DNA of 64,000 nt from JAITMY01 sp031553765 (GTDB lineage: Bacteria > Bacteroidota > Bacteroidia > Bacteroidales > UBA932). Below the pieces are notes generated by a model. The model saw nothing but the letters and a program-made list of their open reading frames with translations, made no database searches and was not told the origin of the DNA. A program made the position numbers and the translations under genes. Location: the NCBI GenBank assembly GCA_031553765.1, contig JAVBKY010000003.1, positions 434,001 to 498,000 on the forward strand. The letters run 5' to 3'. How positions within the stretch are numbered: position 1 is the first letter of the stretch; every line of letters starts with the position of its first letter. This document shows, piece after piece, positions 51,601-60,722 of this stretch.

Positions 51601-51714
51601 GGGGTGTCCTGTTCGGCAGTAACGCGAATAACAGTGCGAATGCAGGCTTCGCTTACGCGAATACGAATAACACGGCCACGAATACGAATACGAATATCGG
51701 CTCCCAGCTATGCT
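51601..51714 (+). ncRNA. DGR template repeat (TR)
   Basis: 114-bp non-coding repeat, the donor for VR1-3. In the frame of the targets it reads mostly AAT (Asn) and ACG (Thr) codons, such as AATACGAATAACACGGCC, which gives maximum coding change by A mutagenesis. Directly after the last Cys codon it has TAA, which all VRs replace by TTT. Template position 110 is A but T in all three VRs, as expected for the difference between the IMH (target) and IMH* (template) ends. The transcribed TR RNA probably extends towards the RT start at 51828; the 113 bp after the repeat hold no gene. Confidence 0.95.
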
Positions 51715-51827
51715 AAAAGAACTATAAAAGCAAAGGCCTTGCCTCTTGGCAAAAAATAACTTTCGTTTAATGGGGTATTAGTAGGTTTTCCGAAAGTTCC
51801 CCGACAAACCAGCAAAGTAACAACGTA

Positions 51828-52880
51828 ATGAAAAGAATAGGTAACTTATACGATAAAATTTGCTCGCTTGAAAACTTGCAACTTGCGGACGAAAAAGCCC
51901 GGAAGGGTAAACTACGTTCGCACGGTGTTAAGAAACACGACCAAAACCGGGAAGCTAACCTATTGAAGTTACACGACATTTTATTAAACGGTACCTACAA
52001 GACTTCGCGGTACGATATTTTTAAGATATACGAACCAAAGGAGCGGGAAATATACCGGCTTCCGTACTTTCCCGACCGGATAGTACACCACGCAATAATG
52101 AATATTTTAGAACCTATTTGGGTTTCCATATTCACGGCGGACACTTATAGCTGCATAAAAAACAGAGGCATACACGCCGCAGCTGTAAAGGTAAAGGAAG
52201 TTCTACGGGAAGACCCGGAAGGTACAAAGCATTGCCTAAAATTGGATATTCGGAAGTTCTACCCAACTATAAACCATTCCATACTAAAGGAGATTGTACG
52301 CCGGAAGATAAAAGACGCGCGCCTACTTTCCCTTCTTGATGAAATTATAGATTCAGTAAACGACCGACCAATTACGCAAATTACGTCTTCATGTACAGGT
52401 GTACCGATTGGCAACTATTTAAGCCAATACTTCGCAAACTTGTATTTAGCCTACTTCGACCATTGGCTAAAGGAAGACAAAAAAGTAAAGTATTACTTCC
52501 GCTACGCGGACGACATAGTAATATTACACGAAGACAAAGCATACTTACGCTCTTTGTTTTCGGAAATCCAAAGCTATTTAGCCGAGAACCTAAAGTTAGA
52601 GGTTAAAAAGAATTGGCAAATATTCCCGGTAGATATACGGGGTATTGACTTCTTAGGGTATGTTTTCTTCCATACGCATACACTTGTACGCAAAGGCATA
52701 AAACAACGACTTTGTAGACGGGTTGCAAAGCTAAACAAGAAGAAAAACCTAACCGAAGAAGTTTTCAAACAAAGTATTTGCCCTTGGTGGGGCTGGGCCA
52801 AGTACTGCGATAGTAAAAATTTAATTAAAAAACTTTCAAACATTTCAAAGTATGAAATCAAGTTCAGACGTGCGGCCTAA
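51828..52880 (+). CDS. DGR reverse transcriptase
   Basis: 350 residues, a stand-alone RT without maturase or endonuclease domains. Visible motifs: YRLPYFPDRIVHHAIMN (motif 1/2), LKLDIRKFYPTI (motif A, near 138), CTGVPIGNYLSQYFANLYL (near 194; the IGNxxSQ form is characteristic of DGR enzymes), YFRYADDIVIL (motif C, near 226) and GIDFLGYVF. It copies the TR RNA with errors at adenines and the product replaces variable repeats. TR lies 113 bp upstream. The last 29 bases overlap the next gene. Confidence 0.95.
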   Translation: MKRIGNLYDKICSLENLQLADEKARKGKLRSHGVKKHDQNREANLLKLHDILLNGTYKTSRYDIFKIYEPKEREIYRLPYFPDRIVHHAIMNILEPIWVSIFTADTYSCIKNRGIHAAAVKVKEVLREDPEGTKHCLKLDIRKFYPTINHSILKEIVRRKIKDARLLSLLDEIIDSVNDRPITQITSSCTGVPIGNYLSQYFANLYLAYFDHWLKEDKKVKYYFRYADDIVILHEDKAYLRSLFSEIQSYLAENLKLEVKKNWQIFPVDIRGIDFLGYVFFHTHTLVRKGIKQRLCRRVAKLNKKKNLTEEVFKQSICPWWGWAKYCDSKNLIKKLSNISKYEIKFRRAA

Positions 52881-53214
52881 AGTATTTTTAGACCTTGGCG
52901 ACGGAAGCTGGCATTACAACTACCATATAAAGGAAGTTGAAGTAGAACAGGAAGACGGTACTAAAAAAACTATGTACGAATACGAAACCGTACAGGTTTG
53001 GGGTACACCGACCTATGAAACGCTTGTTAAGGCCGTCATTCGCGGAAAGTACGACGAAACGCAGGAATTCGCGCTTATTAACGACTACAACGCTTTTGCC
53101 TTGGGGATATCAGACAACCCGGAAGCAAAAGAAAGCTACGAAGCCTACCTTAAAGAAGTAGCAGGCTTCAAAGAAATGGTTAAGGCCGACCTGCAGAGAG
53201 TAGAAACCGAGTAA
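52852..53214 (+). CDS. Small protein overlapping the RT gene
   Basis: 120 residues. SWHYNYHIKEVEVEQEDGTK and the following YEYETVQVWGTPTYETLVKAVIRGKY look like a small phage tail-region or fibre-associated protein with an N-terminal beta part and C-terminal helix. It overlaps RT by 29 bp, so it is translated from the same message. Function unknown. Confidence 0.6.
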   Translation: MKSSSDVRPKVFLDLGDGSWHYNYHIKEVEVEQEDGTKKTMYEYETVQVWGTPTYETLVKAVIRGKYDETQEFALINDYNAFALGISDNPEAKESYEAYLKEVAGFKEMVKADLQRVETE

Positions 53215-53237
53215 AAACAAGCTAATTTATTGGAATT

Positions 53238-53768
53238 ATGGTTTTACGAACATTGGCAAAAACATTATTAGATAAGATGCTACAATACTTTACAAGCATT
53301 GCGGGCGGCTTACTATTAGCCTTTGAAACCTCGATTCCCTTTTTTGTTCCTTGCTTTATTGCGGTAGTAATCGACGTTTATACGGCGTGGTCTTTGGGCC
53401 GGCGAGTTCACAAAAAATGCCCCAACCGGGCAGACGGTAAGTTTAAGAGCGAATACAAGTTTCGTATTTTGGTTACGATGATTGTAGCCCTATTGGCTAT
53501 TATAGTCGCCAACTACGTAGATATTCACGTAATAAAGGATTCGGATATAGCGGTACGCTTCATTGTAGGCGTTTTCTTGTTTTACCAAATTTGGAGTATA
53601 CTCGAAAATTGGAGTTCAGAGAACGACAACAAAATAGCAAGGGCGTTGCAGCGGATAATGGTAAACAAGGCCGAACGACACCTTAACGTGCCTCTTGGGG
53701 ACATTTTGTTAAACGATGATTGCAATAAAGATAAAGAAGAAAAGGAGAACGTAGATGTTAACAAATGA
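53238..53768 (+). CDS. Phage holin
   Basis: 176 residues with three hydrophobic segments: AGGLLLAFETSIPFFVPCFI, VTMIVALLAIIVANYV and VRFIVGVFLFYQIWSI, and a charged C-terminus ending EEKENVDVNK. Family plan and neighbours (endolysin, spanin) point to a holin that permeabilises the inner membrane at the end of the lytic cycle. Overlaps the endolysin gene by 14 bp. Confidence 0.85.
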   Translation: MVLRTLAKTLLDKMLQYFTSIAGGLLLAFETSIPFFVPCFIAVVIDVYTAWSLGRRVHKKCPNRADGKFKSEYKFRILVTMIVALLAIIVANYVDIHVIKDSDIAVRFIVGVFLFYQIWSILENWSSENDNKIARALQRIMVNKAERHLNVPLGDILLNDDCNKDKEEKENVDVNK

Positions 53769-54183
53769 GCTATTAAAACAAATGCTGCCCGATTCTACGG
53801 AAACGAACCGGCAAAAGTATTTACCTTACTTTAATAAATATTTGCCCGAATACGGAATAGCTACAAAAAAACAAGTAGCAAAGTTTTTCGCGCAAATTGG
53901 ACACGAAAGCGGTTCTTTAAGGTATTCGGAAGAAATTGCAAGCGGAGCAGCTTATGAAAGTCGCAAAGACTTAGGGAATACCCAAAAAGGGGACGGAACG
54001 AAATTTAAGGGGCGTGGACTTATTCAAATTACAGGACGCGCCAATTATCAAGAAATTAGTAACGCTTTCGGCGTTGATTTTATTAACGAACCCCAATTAC
54101 TTGCACAACCGGAGTGGGCTGTACGTTCCGCTTGCTGGTGGTGGCAGAAAAGGGGACTAAACGAGATTGCAAATGCAAACTAA
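53755..54183 (+). pseudogene. GH19-type endolysin, N-terminal part (split)
   Basis: 142 residues. AKFFAQIGHESGSLRYSEE carries the catalytic Glu, followed by FKGRGLIQITGRANYQEI and EWAVRSACWWWQKRGLNEIA, which is the GH19 chitinase-like lysozyme fold of phages. The frame ends abruptly in NAN-stop just where the family goes on to xxFRxITxxINGGYNG. That missing part is found 241 bp further on, inside the next reading frame (54418-54540). An AAATGC repeat (54171-54176 and 54412-54417) flanks the 241-bp insert. If the insert is real the endolysin is truncated and probably weak or inactive. Confidence 0.8.
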
Positions 54184-54562
54184 ATTATTTATTCTAATAT
54201 CATTTTTATTGCTGTTAGGTTGTAGCAGCAATAAGCGAAGCGCGGTTTTAATCGACAACAACGAGCCTACAAAGATTGTGGTAGTTGAAGATTCGATAGT
54301 AATTGAATTTGATTCGCAAATCAGCAATTCGCAAATAATGGAAGAAACAAAATTTATTTTTGATTCCATTATAGTAGATAATCAATTGTCGGCCGAAGAA
54401 ATTCTTCGGTTAAATGCGTTGGATAGTGTTTCTTTTCGCCGGATAACAAAGATAATAAACGGCGGATATAATGGCTGGGACTACCGCTGGAAACTTTACA
54501 ACAATGCTAAAAAAGCACTTGATTCATACCCGGATAGTATTTTTAAACAACAACGACCATGA
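54173..54562 (+). CDS. Lipoprotein insert fused to the C-terminal end of the endolysin
   Basis: 129 residues from ATG 54173, which lies inside the flanking AAATGC repeat; a TTG at 54167 is the alternative. Residues 1-18 are a lipoprotein signal peptide (KLFILISFLLLLGCSSNK, lipobox LLGC). Residues 20-80 are acidic and unrecognised. From residue 82 the protein reads ALDSVSFRRITKIINGGYNG, the end of a GH19 endolysin. The lipoprotein part looks like an outer spanin; its fusion to endolysin sequence is unusual. It overlaps the next gene by 4 bp. Confidence 0.7.
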   Translation: MQTKLFILISFLLLLGCSSNKRSAVLIDNNEPTKIVVVEDSIVIEFDSQISNSQIMEETKFIFDSIIVDNQLSAEEILRLNALDSVSFRRITKIINGGYNGWDYRWKLYNNAKKALDSYPDSIFKQQRP

Positions 54563-55140
54563 AACGAATTTTATTTTATTTGCTTTGCTTCTGTATTGGG
54601 CTTTTCTTCGGCGGGTGTTCCGCGCCAAAGAAACTAACCGGTTCAAAACAGGAAACGGCCAAGGTTTCGGAACAAACAGCCGAAACCACCACCGGCAAAA
54701 ATTCGCTTTTCATTGACACGACAAAGACCGCGCGCGGCGAAGTTGTATATACGAAAATTGAATTCTACCCGCCGGAACCCACAACGGAACCCGGACAGGT
54801 AAATAATGAAGCCACGCCGGTAGCTTCTACGCCAAACAAACACCCGCCCAATACCGGAGCTATAAAAAGTATTGAAACGCTAACGATTAAAAAGGAAACC
54901 GAAGAAAAGGGAGTAACAGAAAACCAAAGTAGCGCGGAAACTTCAAAAGCGACCAATATAGAAGGCGAAACGGCCAAGAAAGAAGAAACCGCAGCGGAGC
55001 CAGCAAAAGACCCGTATAGGTACCGGTATATTTTCGGAATATTGGTTATTGTTATTGCTGCAGGAACGGCCGTTTATTTTTGGTTAAGGAAAACGAAGGC
55101 GGTTACTTCTATTGTTTCCTTCTTCAAAAGGATATTCTAA
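54559..55140 (+). CDS. Unimolecular spanin-like protein
   Basis: 193 residues. The N-terminus MKRILFYLLCFCIGLFFGGC is a lipoprotein signal with lipobox FGGC; the C-terminus has a membrane helix (YIFGILVIVIAAGTAVYFWL) and a basic tail (FFKRIF). A long Thr/Glu/Pro-rich linker joins them. A lipid anchor in the outer membrane and a C-terminal inner-membrane helix is the plan of u-spanins, which fuse the two membranes in the last step of lysis. Confidence 0.78.
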   Translation: MKRILFYLLCFCIGLFFGGCSAPKKLTGSKQETAKVSEQTAETTTGKNSLFIDTTKTARGEVVYTKIEFYPPEPTTEPGQVNNEATPVASTPNKHPPNTGAIKSIETLTIKKETEEKGVTENQSSAETSKATNIEGETAKKEETAAEPAKDPYRYRYIFGILVIVIAAGTAVYFWLRKTKAVTSIVSFFKRIF

Positions 55141-55206
55141 CTTTTTTTGTTCATAATAATAAACCGGCCGTTGGGAAACTCCCGGAAGTACCGAAAAGGT
55201 ACAAAA

Positions 55207-55250
55207 AAAGCACCCGAAGGCCCTAAATTGGGTTCCTTTTCGGGTGCTTT
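55207..55250 (-). terminator. Phage-supplied terminator behind tRNA-Ser
   Basis: AAAGCACCCGAA (55207-55218) pairs with TTCGGGTGCTTT (55239-55250). On the minus strand the stem is followed by a T-run (from the A-run at 55203-55209), so it terminates leftward transcription from tRNA-Ser. It replaces the host hairpin at 6840-6888 that was separated from the tRNA by integration. It also lies behind the rightward spanin gene. Confidence 0.8.
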
Positions 55251-55281
55251 GTTTGTAAAACCTTGATTATTAAGGTTATTT

Positions 55282-55367
<86 letters not shown>

Positions 55368-55380
55368 TAAAATGCGCCGA

Positions 55381-55411
55381 CAAAAGTAGCATATTTTTTG
55401 TTAACGACAAA
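55381..55411 (-). promoter_or_regulatory. Promoter of tRNA-Ser
   Basis: On the minus strand TTTG (55411-55408) and TACTTTTG (55388-55381) are 19 bp apart, an ideal Bacteroidota -33/-7 pair, 13 bp ahead of the tRNA 5' end. Confidence 0.75.
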
Positions 55412-55441
55412 TTTTTGAGCAAATAAACTCACGAAATTGGC

Positions 55442-55449
55442 TACCTTTG
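55442..55449 (+). promoter_or_regulatory. Promoter -7 element of mdh
   Basis: TACCTTTG matches TAnnTTTG; a T-rich TTTTTG lies 24 bp upstream (55412-55417), slightly too far for an ideal -33 element. Leader of about 85 bases to the start codon at 55539. Confidence 0.6.
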
Positions 55450-55538
55450 CATCCATTATTCTGAAAAATAGGATAAAAATCGCTCATTTTCGTACTTTAA
55501 GAACTTTATGACTTTATAAACTTTACAAACTCATTATC

Positions 55539-56483
55539 ATGAACAGAACAAAAGTTACCGTAATTGGTGCCGGAAACGTAGGCGCCACCTGTGCCCAAAT
55601 ATGCGCAGAGCGTGAGCTGGCGAACGAGGTGGTATTGCTTGATATTAAGGAAGGCGTAGCCGAAGGCAAAGCGCTTGACTTGTGGCAAACCGCCCCCGTA
55701 AACAACTATGACTCACGCGTTATTGGCGTTACCAACGACTACAGCCGCACCGCTGATTCAGACGTAGTGGTTATCACCTCCGGCCTACCCCGCAAACCTG
55801 GTATGAGCCGCGACGACTTAATTTCAGTCAACGCAGGCATTGTAAAATCGGTAACCGAGAACGTGGTAAAGTACTCACCCAACGCTATCATCATTATTGT
55901 GAGCAACCCGCTGGACGTAATGACCTACTGCGCTTACCTTACCGCTAAGGTAAAGTCAAACCGCGTAATGGGTATGGCCGGAGTGCTGGATACCGCTCGC
56001 TACCGCGCATTCCTGGCTGAGGCTTTGAACTGCAACCCCAAAGATATTCAAGCGCTGCTACTTGGCGGTCACGGCGACACCATGGTACCCCTACCCCGCT
56101 ACACCACTGTTTCAGGTATTCCTGTAACTCAACTTATTGCTAAGGATAAGTTGGATGCTATCATTGAGCGCACCAAAAATGGTGGCGGCGAGCTGGTTAA
56201 GCTGATGGGTACCTCTGCTTGGTACGCGCCCGGTTCGGCTGCTGCACAAATGGTTGAGGCCATTGTACGCGACCAAAAGCGCATTTTCCCCTGTTGCGTG
56301 AAGCTCGACGGTCAGTATGGCGTGAAGGATATCTTCCTTGGCGCTCCTGTGAAGTTGGGCAAGGATGGCGTTGAAGAAATCATTGAGATTGAGCTTAACG
56401 AAACCGAGCGTAAGGACTTTGATGCTTCAGCAAAAGCAGTAAAAGAGGTAATGAACGTTTTTGATGGCATGAAGCTCGTTTAA
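55539..56483 (+). CDS. mdh: Malate dehydrogenase (LDH-like type)
   Basis: 314 residues. NAD-binding VTVIGAGNVGATCAQ with Asp in VVLLDIKEG, the substrate loop SGLPRKPGMSRDDL (two Arg for malate), SNPLDVMTY, and the catalytic GGHGDTMVP. The Arg-rich loop marks it as malate rather than lactate dehydrogenase. It interconverts malate and oxaloacetate in the cytoplasm as part of the TCA or reductive branch. A strong terminator follows. Confidence 0.96.
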   Translation: MNRTKVTVIGAGNVGATCAQICAERELANEVVLLDIKEGVAEGKALDLWQTAPVNNYDSRVIGVTNDYSRTADSDVVVITSGLPRKPGMSRDDLISVNAGIVKSVTENVVKYSPNAIIIIVSNPLDVMTYCAYLTAKVKSNRVMGMAGVLDTARYRAFLAEALNCNPKDIQALLLGGHGDTMVPLPRYTTVSGIPVTQLIAKDKLDAIIERTKNGGGELVKLMGTSAWYAPGSAAAQMVEAIVRDQKRIFPCCVKLDGQYGVKDIFLGAPVKLGKDGVEEIIEIELNETERKDFDASAKAVKEVMNVFDGMKLV

Positions 56484-56506
56484 CTCAGCATCAAATACAG
56501 ATTTCA

Positions 56507-56545
56507 AAAGCGGTTGAAACGTAATGTTTCAACCGCTTTCTTTAT
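56507..56545 (+). terminator. Rho-independent terminator of mdh
   Basis: AAAGCGGTTGAAAC, loop GTAAT, GTTTCAACCGCTTT, then CTTTAT. A 14-bp stem. Confidence 0.88.
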
Positions 56546-56605
56546 ACTTACTATCTTGTCGCACGTAACTTCATGCAAGGCAAACTGAGATTTATGTTCA
56601 TGAAA

Positions 56606-56637
56606 TTTGGAATCCCCCGAAAAAAGAGCTATCTTTG
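56606..56637 (+). promoter_or_regulatory. Promoter of tRNA-fMet
   Basis: TTTGG (56606-56610) and TATCTTTG (56630-56637) 19 bp apart, 8 bp ahead of the tRNA. This is the cleanest host promoter in the window and supports Bacteroidota origin. Confidence 0.8.
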
Positions 56638-56645
56638 TATTCATA

Positions 56646-56718
<73 letters not shown>

Positions 56719-56729
56719 ACAACCAAAAA

Positions 56730-56765
56730 CAAAGCCTTGTATGTGTACTTCACTGCAAGGCTTTT
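56730..56765 (+). terminator. Terminator of tRNA-fMet
   Basis: AAAGCCTTG pairs with CAAGGCTTT followed by TT. Located 12 bases behind the tRNA. Confidence 0.8.
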
Positions 56766-56792
56766 TGCGTAAAAATCAAACGCTTTTATACT

Positions 56793-58034
56793 ATGAACAA
56801 GCTACTACAACAAATTCGCAACGCATCACGCAAGTTGAACCTGCTCACCGATGAGCAAATCAACGCCGTGCTGCTTACGCTGGCCGACGAGGCTGTGGCG
56901 CAAACCGACGCCATACTTGCTGCCAACGCGCAAGACCTTGAGCGCATGGATAAGACCGACCCCATGTACGACCGTCTGCTGCTATCAAAGGAGCGAATTG
57001 AGGGCATTGCTACCGATATTCGCAACGTAGCATCGCTGCCCACACCTCTCGGGCATACGCTATCGGTTAGCACGCGCCCCAACGGTATGCGCATTAGCAA
57101 AATCAGCGTTCCCTTCGGCGTAATTGGCGTGGTGTACGAGGCGCGCCCCAACGTAACGTTCGACGTATTTTCGCTCTGCTTCAAAAGCGGCAACGCCTGC
57201 GCTCTCAAGGGTGGAAGCAACGCGCAGTTTTCCAACGAGGCCATCATAACTGTTATTCACACCGCGCTCAAAAAGCATGGCGTGGATGAAATGGTAGCGC
57301 AACTGCTACCCCACTCGCGCGAAAGCACAAGCGAGCTGCTCAACGCCGTAGGGTTGGTTGACTTGATAATTCCCCGCGGCAGCGCAGGGCTCATCAACTT
57401 TGTGCGCGACAACTCGCGCGTTCCCGTTATTGAAACAGGCACGGGTGTATGCCATATTTACGTTGATGAAACCGCCGATTTGGAAAAAGCAAAGAACATT
57501 GTTTTTAATGCCAAGACGCGTCGCGTAAGCGTCTGCAACGCTGCCGAGTGCATAGTGATAAACACTAAGCGTTTGCAGGATTTGCCTGCTATTTGCGAAA
57601 AGTTAGCAACAAAAAATGTAGAGCTGTTTGCCGACAAAAAAGCATACGACGCGCTCAAAAACAGCTATCCTGCTAACCTGCTGCACGCCGCTACCAACGA
57701 GCACTTCGGCTTTGAGTTTCAGGATTACAAAATGGCGGTAAAAACGGTAGACAGCGTAGCCGAAGCCATTGATTTTATCAACGCGCACGGCACCATGCAC
57801 AGCGAAAGCATTATTTCGGAAGATAAAAAGAGCATTGCTCTCTTCCAGAAAATGGTGGATGCCGCCTGTGTTTACGCCAACGTATCCACCGCCTTTAGCG
57901 ATGGTGCGCAGTTTGGTCTCGGTGCCGAAATAGGCATTAGCACGCAAAAACTGCACGCCCGCGGCCCTATGGGTTTAGCGGAGCTATGCTCGTACAAATG
58001 GATTATTGAGGGCGACGGACAAACTCGCCTGTAG
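56793..58034 (+). CDS. proA: Gamma-glutamyl phosphate reductase
   Basis: 413 residues. PFGVIGVVYEARPNVTFDV, ALKGGSNAQFSN, LIIPRGSAGLINFV, catalytic-cysteine region VSVCNAAECIVIN and the ending LHARGPMGLAELCSYKW are the ProA hallmarks. It reduces gamma-glutamyl phosphate to glutamate semialdehyde with NADPH in proline synthesis. proB is not in the window. Confidence 0.96.
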   Translation: MNKLLQQIRNASRKLNLLTDEQINAVLLTLADEAVAQTDAILAANAQDLERMDKTDPMYDRLLLSKERIEGIATDIRNVASLPTPLGHTLSVSTRPNGMRISKISVPFGVIGVVYEARPNVTFDVFSLCFKSGNACALKGGSNAQFSNEAIITVIHTALKKHGVDEMVAQLLPHSRESTSELLNAVGLVDLIIPRGSAGLINFVRDNSRVPVIETGTGVCHIYVDETADLEKAKNIVFNAKTRRVSVCNAAECIVINTKRLQDLPAICEKLATKNVELFADKKAYDALKNSYPANLLHAATNEHFGFEFQDYKMAVKTVDSVAEAIDFINAHGTMHSESIISEDKKSIALFQKMVDAACVYANVSTAFSDGAQFGLGAEIGISTQKLHARGPMGLAELCSYKWIIEGDGQTRL

Positions 58035-58101
58035 CCTTTTCCCGCAAAGACGCAGAGTCGTAAAGAAATACAACATAATTTTAGGGTGGCTTACCCCCCT
58101 T

Positions 58102-60722
58102 CTACCGCTTCATTACTTTTAAAACCCTATCCTCTATCACCAGCAAATACACTCCTACCGAATAGGAGGATAAATCAACCACACTATCAAATAATCGTTG
58201 CAGTAAAACTCCTCCTGCACTATACACGCATACTTCTTGCCCCTCGGTGTAATTCTTTATAATTACTCCTCCGGTAGTTGGATTGGGATATACAAGTCCG
58301 GCAGCCACGTGTAATACTTTACTATTACCTACCTTAACGCCTTAGCCACCGTACAGGCAAACGTATCGCGCACCACGCAGAACCCCTCACGAGGCACATA
58401 AGTAAGCTTCCATTTCTATTGTCGCTATAGTACTTTTCAAACTCGGCATTCAGCTCTGCCTTTTCCTCATCGCTTAAATCGTCATAGGTTGGTTTACCCA
58501 CCTCCGAAATACTTGCCTGCTGCACGCCATTTTCCCAAATACTGTGTGGCAAGCGGTAGTGCGACATGTAATCAGGATCTTGAATATCAAGCATTGCCCA
58601 GCGACAATCAGCATTGGGTACATGAAAGGTATCGCCGTTGACAGGGTATTGCGGCGGGAGCTGCGCCACCGTAATAGGCGCCGGGCGAGCAGGAATGTAA
58701 ATAGCGCTTGTGCTATACAACTCACCCGTAGTATTCTCGCGCAGGCTAAGTTCCCATATCTTGTGGTTGCTTTGCTCAAACACGTTTAGCTTACCGGTTG
58801 AGGGTATGAAGCTAACGCGCGAGATGTCCTCTACCGCGGCTGCTTGTCACATCAGCAAAATTAACCTTGAGATACTGGTTGGGTACAAGGCCTGTATGCA
58901 TGTTTACCCACTCGTCTCCACCCATAGAGGCCACCTATAGCACAGCCGGCTTTCCGGAGTTAAAGGCGCTACTTAACCGCAAACCTATAAAATCGTTATT
59001 GGCATACAAGGTAGTGCGATTGGATGCGTTGGTGAGAGAAATAGGATCGTCAAGGGTTAAGCTGGTGGTGGTCTCGTACTTTCTTTTGCCCCGTGGAGGT
59101 ACTACCAATGCCAAGCCAACTGTATACCAACATGCTGCATAGTGAGCGGAGGTATAGCATTTATCGCTACCGCTTATACTCCTTATATTTACACCTGAGG
59201 ATAGAGCGTCAAACGTATATGTTTTATCCTCTCTATCCGTTTTAAATATGGCACACTCAACATTGGCACTAGTAGGCCTACCTACAAAAGTGGAATACCT
59301 CATGCTACCCAATGCTGTTTCCGGCATAGTTAACGGGTTATCACCTTTATACCGCACAGCTCCATTCACTGTTATTTTTGCATTTCTGTACTTAACGGGA
59401 TTTGCACAATCGCTACTACCATCATTAGTAAAAGATTGTTTCACTCCAACATAATACAAATTTTCTATCGGCATAGCACACGATTTGATAGGCACGCTCA
59501 TGACTGTCTGTTCTTCAAAGGAGCGTTTCCCTTGGCAGGACACCGTAAGCGTGCCCGTTGATGCTGATTTTGATGCAGTATTCCGCTGCACCACCACGTT
59601 GGTATTGCCGGAGCTGATAACTTTAAAACCTCCCGTTACATGCCACGTAATAGGAATGTTGGCCGGATTTTTAAACTGCAACGTGCTTTTACCACTTATG
59701 CATGAGGGGATACTCGAAATAACAGAAGCCTCGTTCATATTTATAGTATTAGACTCAAGAGTATATAGTGCTACACCGTTAATCTTTATCTGCACCGCTA
59801 ATTTCTGCCTATCTGTGAGAGTTGCTCGCACGTTCACCTTTGGGGAGGAGGTTTCAAAGCTGACGTATTGCCCCTCAATAGTCCAACCCGGCGGTAGCAA
59901 CCACTTGTAGGTTACCCTGTCGGTAGGGTTGCATAGCACATTTGCCACCTCGGCAGTAATAGTACCACCATTAGCAACCTGCATAGGAGTTACATGTAGC
60001 ATACCCGTATTGCGCCCAACGGTTACCTCCGCCTCTTTTGCATATTGGCTAGGACACTGCCATATAGCCTTCACTTTTACATCTCCTTTAGCAAATTGCT
60101 CACCACTCTTAATACTAACCACCACCACGCTACTATCTTTATTGGGATTGTAGGCCTTTGGCATCTCCAGGGCCGAGGGCAACGTCCATCTATACTTGGT
60201 AAGCGCCTTATTGTTATCATGAACATCTAGGCTCAGCTGTGGTATTCTCAACTCCACCAGCCCATAGTTGGAGCATGAGGAAAAACTTCTATCTCCTCCC
60301 ACTATAGGAGCATAAGTTATAGTATTTTCCTCAAAGTAGCGAATCTCATACTCGGCTGTAGCATTAACATTGCGATCACTCAAATCTGTTACATACACCT
60401 CTCGCTTTAAGCCCTTCTGCTGGGTTTTGCTCCATTTTATTATTATAGTATCGGCATTCGCTACATTCCAAGTGCTCGAGGGTAGCGTCGTTGCTTTGGG
60501 GTTTCCGCCGTAGTTTGCCTTTACTATTTCTCCCGCATCGGAACTAATTGACCAATAAATTTGAGCATACAGCCCAGCACCTTTCACCGTAAATTTAATT
60601 TCTTTATCGGGACAGTGCGGGGATTTTTCTTTAGTCTCAATACTAAGAGCAGAAGCGGCTAAAGGTATTATAACTACAGTAGTTATTAAAAGGAAAACAA
60701 CTTTGAGGTAATTACTTTTCAT
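58102..60722 (-). pseudogene. Broken T9SS-secreted PKD-like protein
   Basis: From 60722 leftward a 595-residue frame begins with a signal peptide (VFLLITTVVIIPLAASA) and several PKD/Ig-like segments (IYWSISSDAGE, YRWTLPSALEMP, YKWLLPPGWTIEG, ITWHVTGGFKV). It stops at TAG 58935, but the reading continues directly in frame (MGGDEWVNMHTGLVPNQYLK), then shifts near 58845 into a frame ending at 58334 (VFEQSNHKIWELSLRENTTG), and after another lesion near 58340-58380 ends at 58102 in a type A T9SS sorting domain (LVYPNPTTGGVIIKNY ... YSVGVYLLVIEDRVLKVMKR). One stop and at least two frameshifts break a protein of about 870 residues. Sequencing error is an alternative explanation. Confidence 0.8.

Noticed and set aside
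51601..51714. Template repeat as a coding gene
   Set aside because: The target frame has no start codon and meets a stop directly after the repeat; the Asn/Thr-rich reading is a by-product of A-rich template codons.
51828..52880. RT as part of a group II intron, retron or abortive-infection system
   Set aside because: No maturase or HNH domains, no intron ribozyme or msr/msd RNA seen, IGNxxSQ motif and adjacent template/variable repeats fit a DGR.
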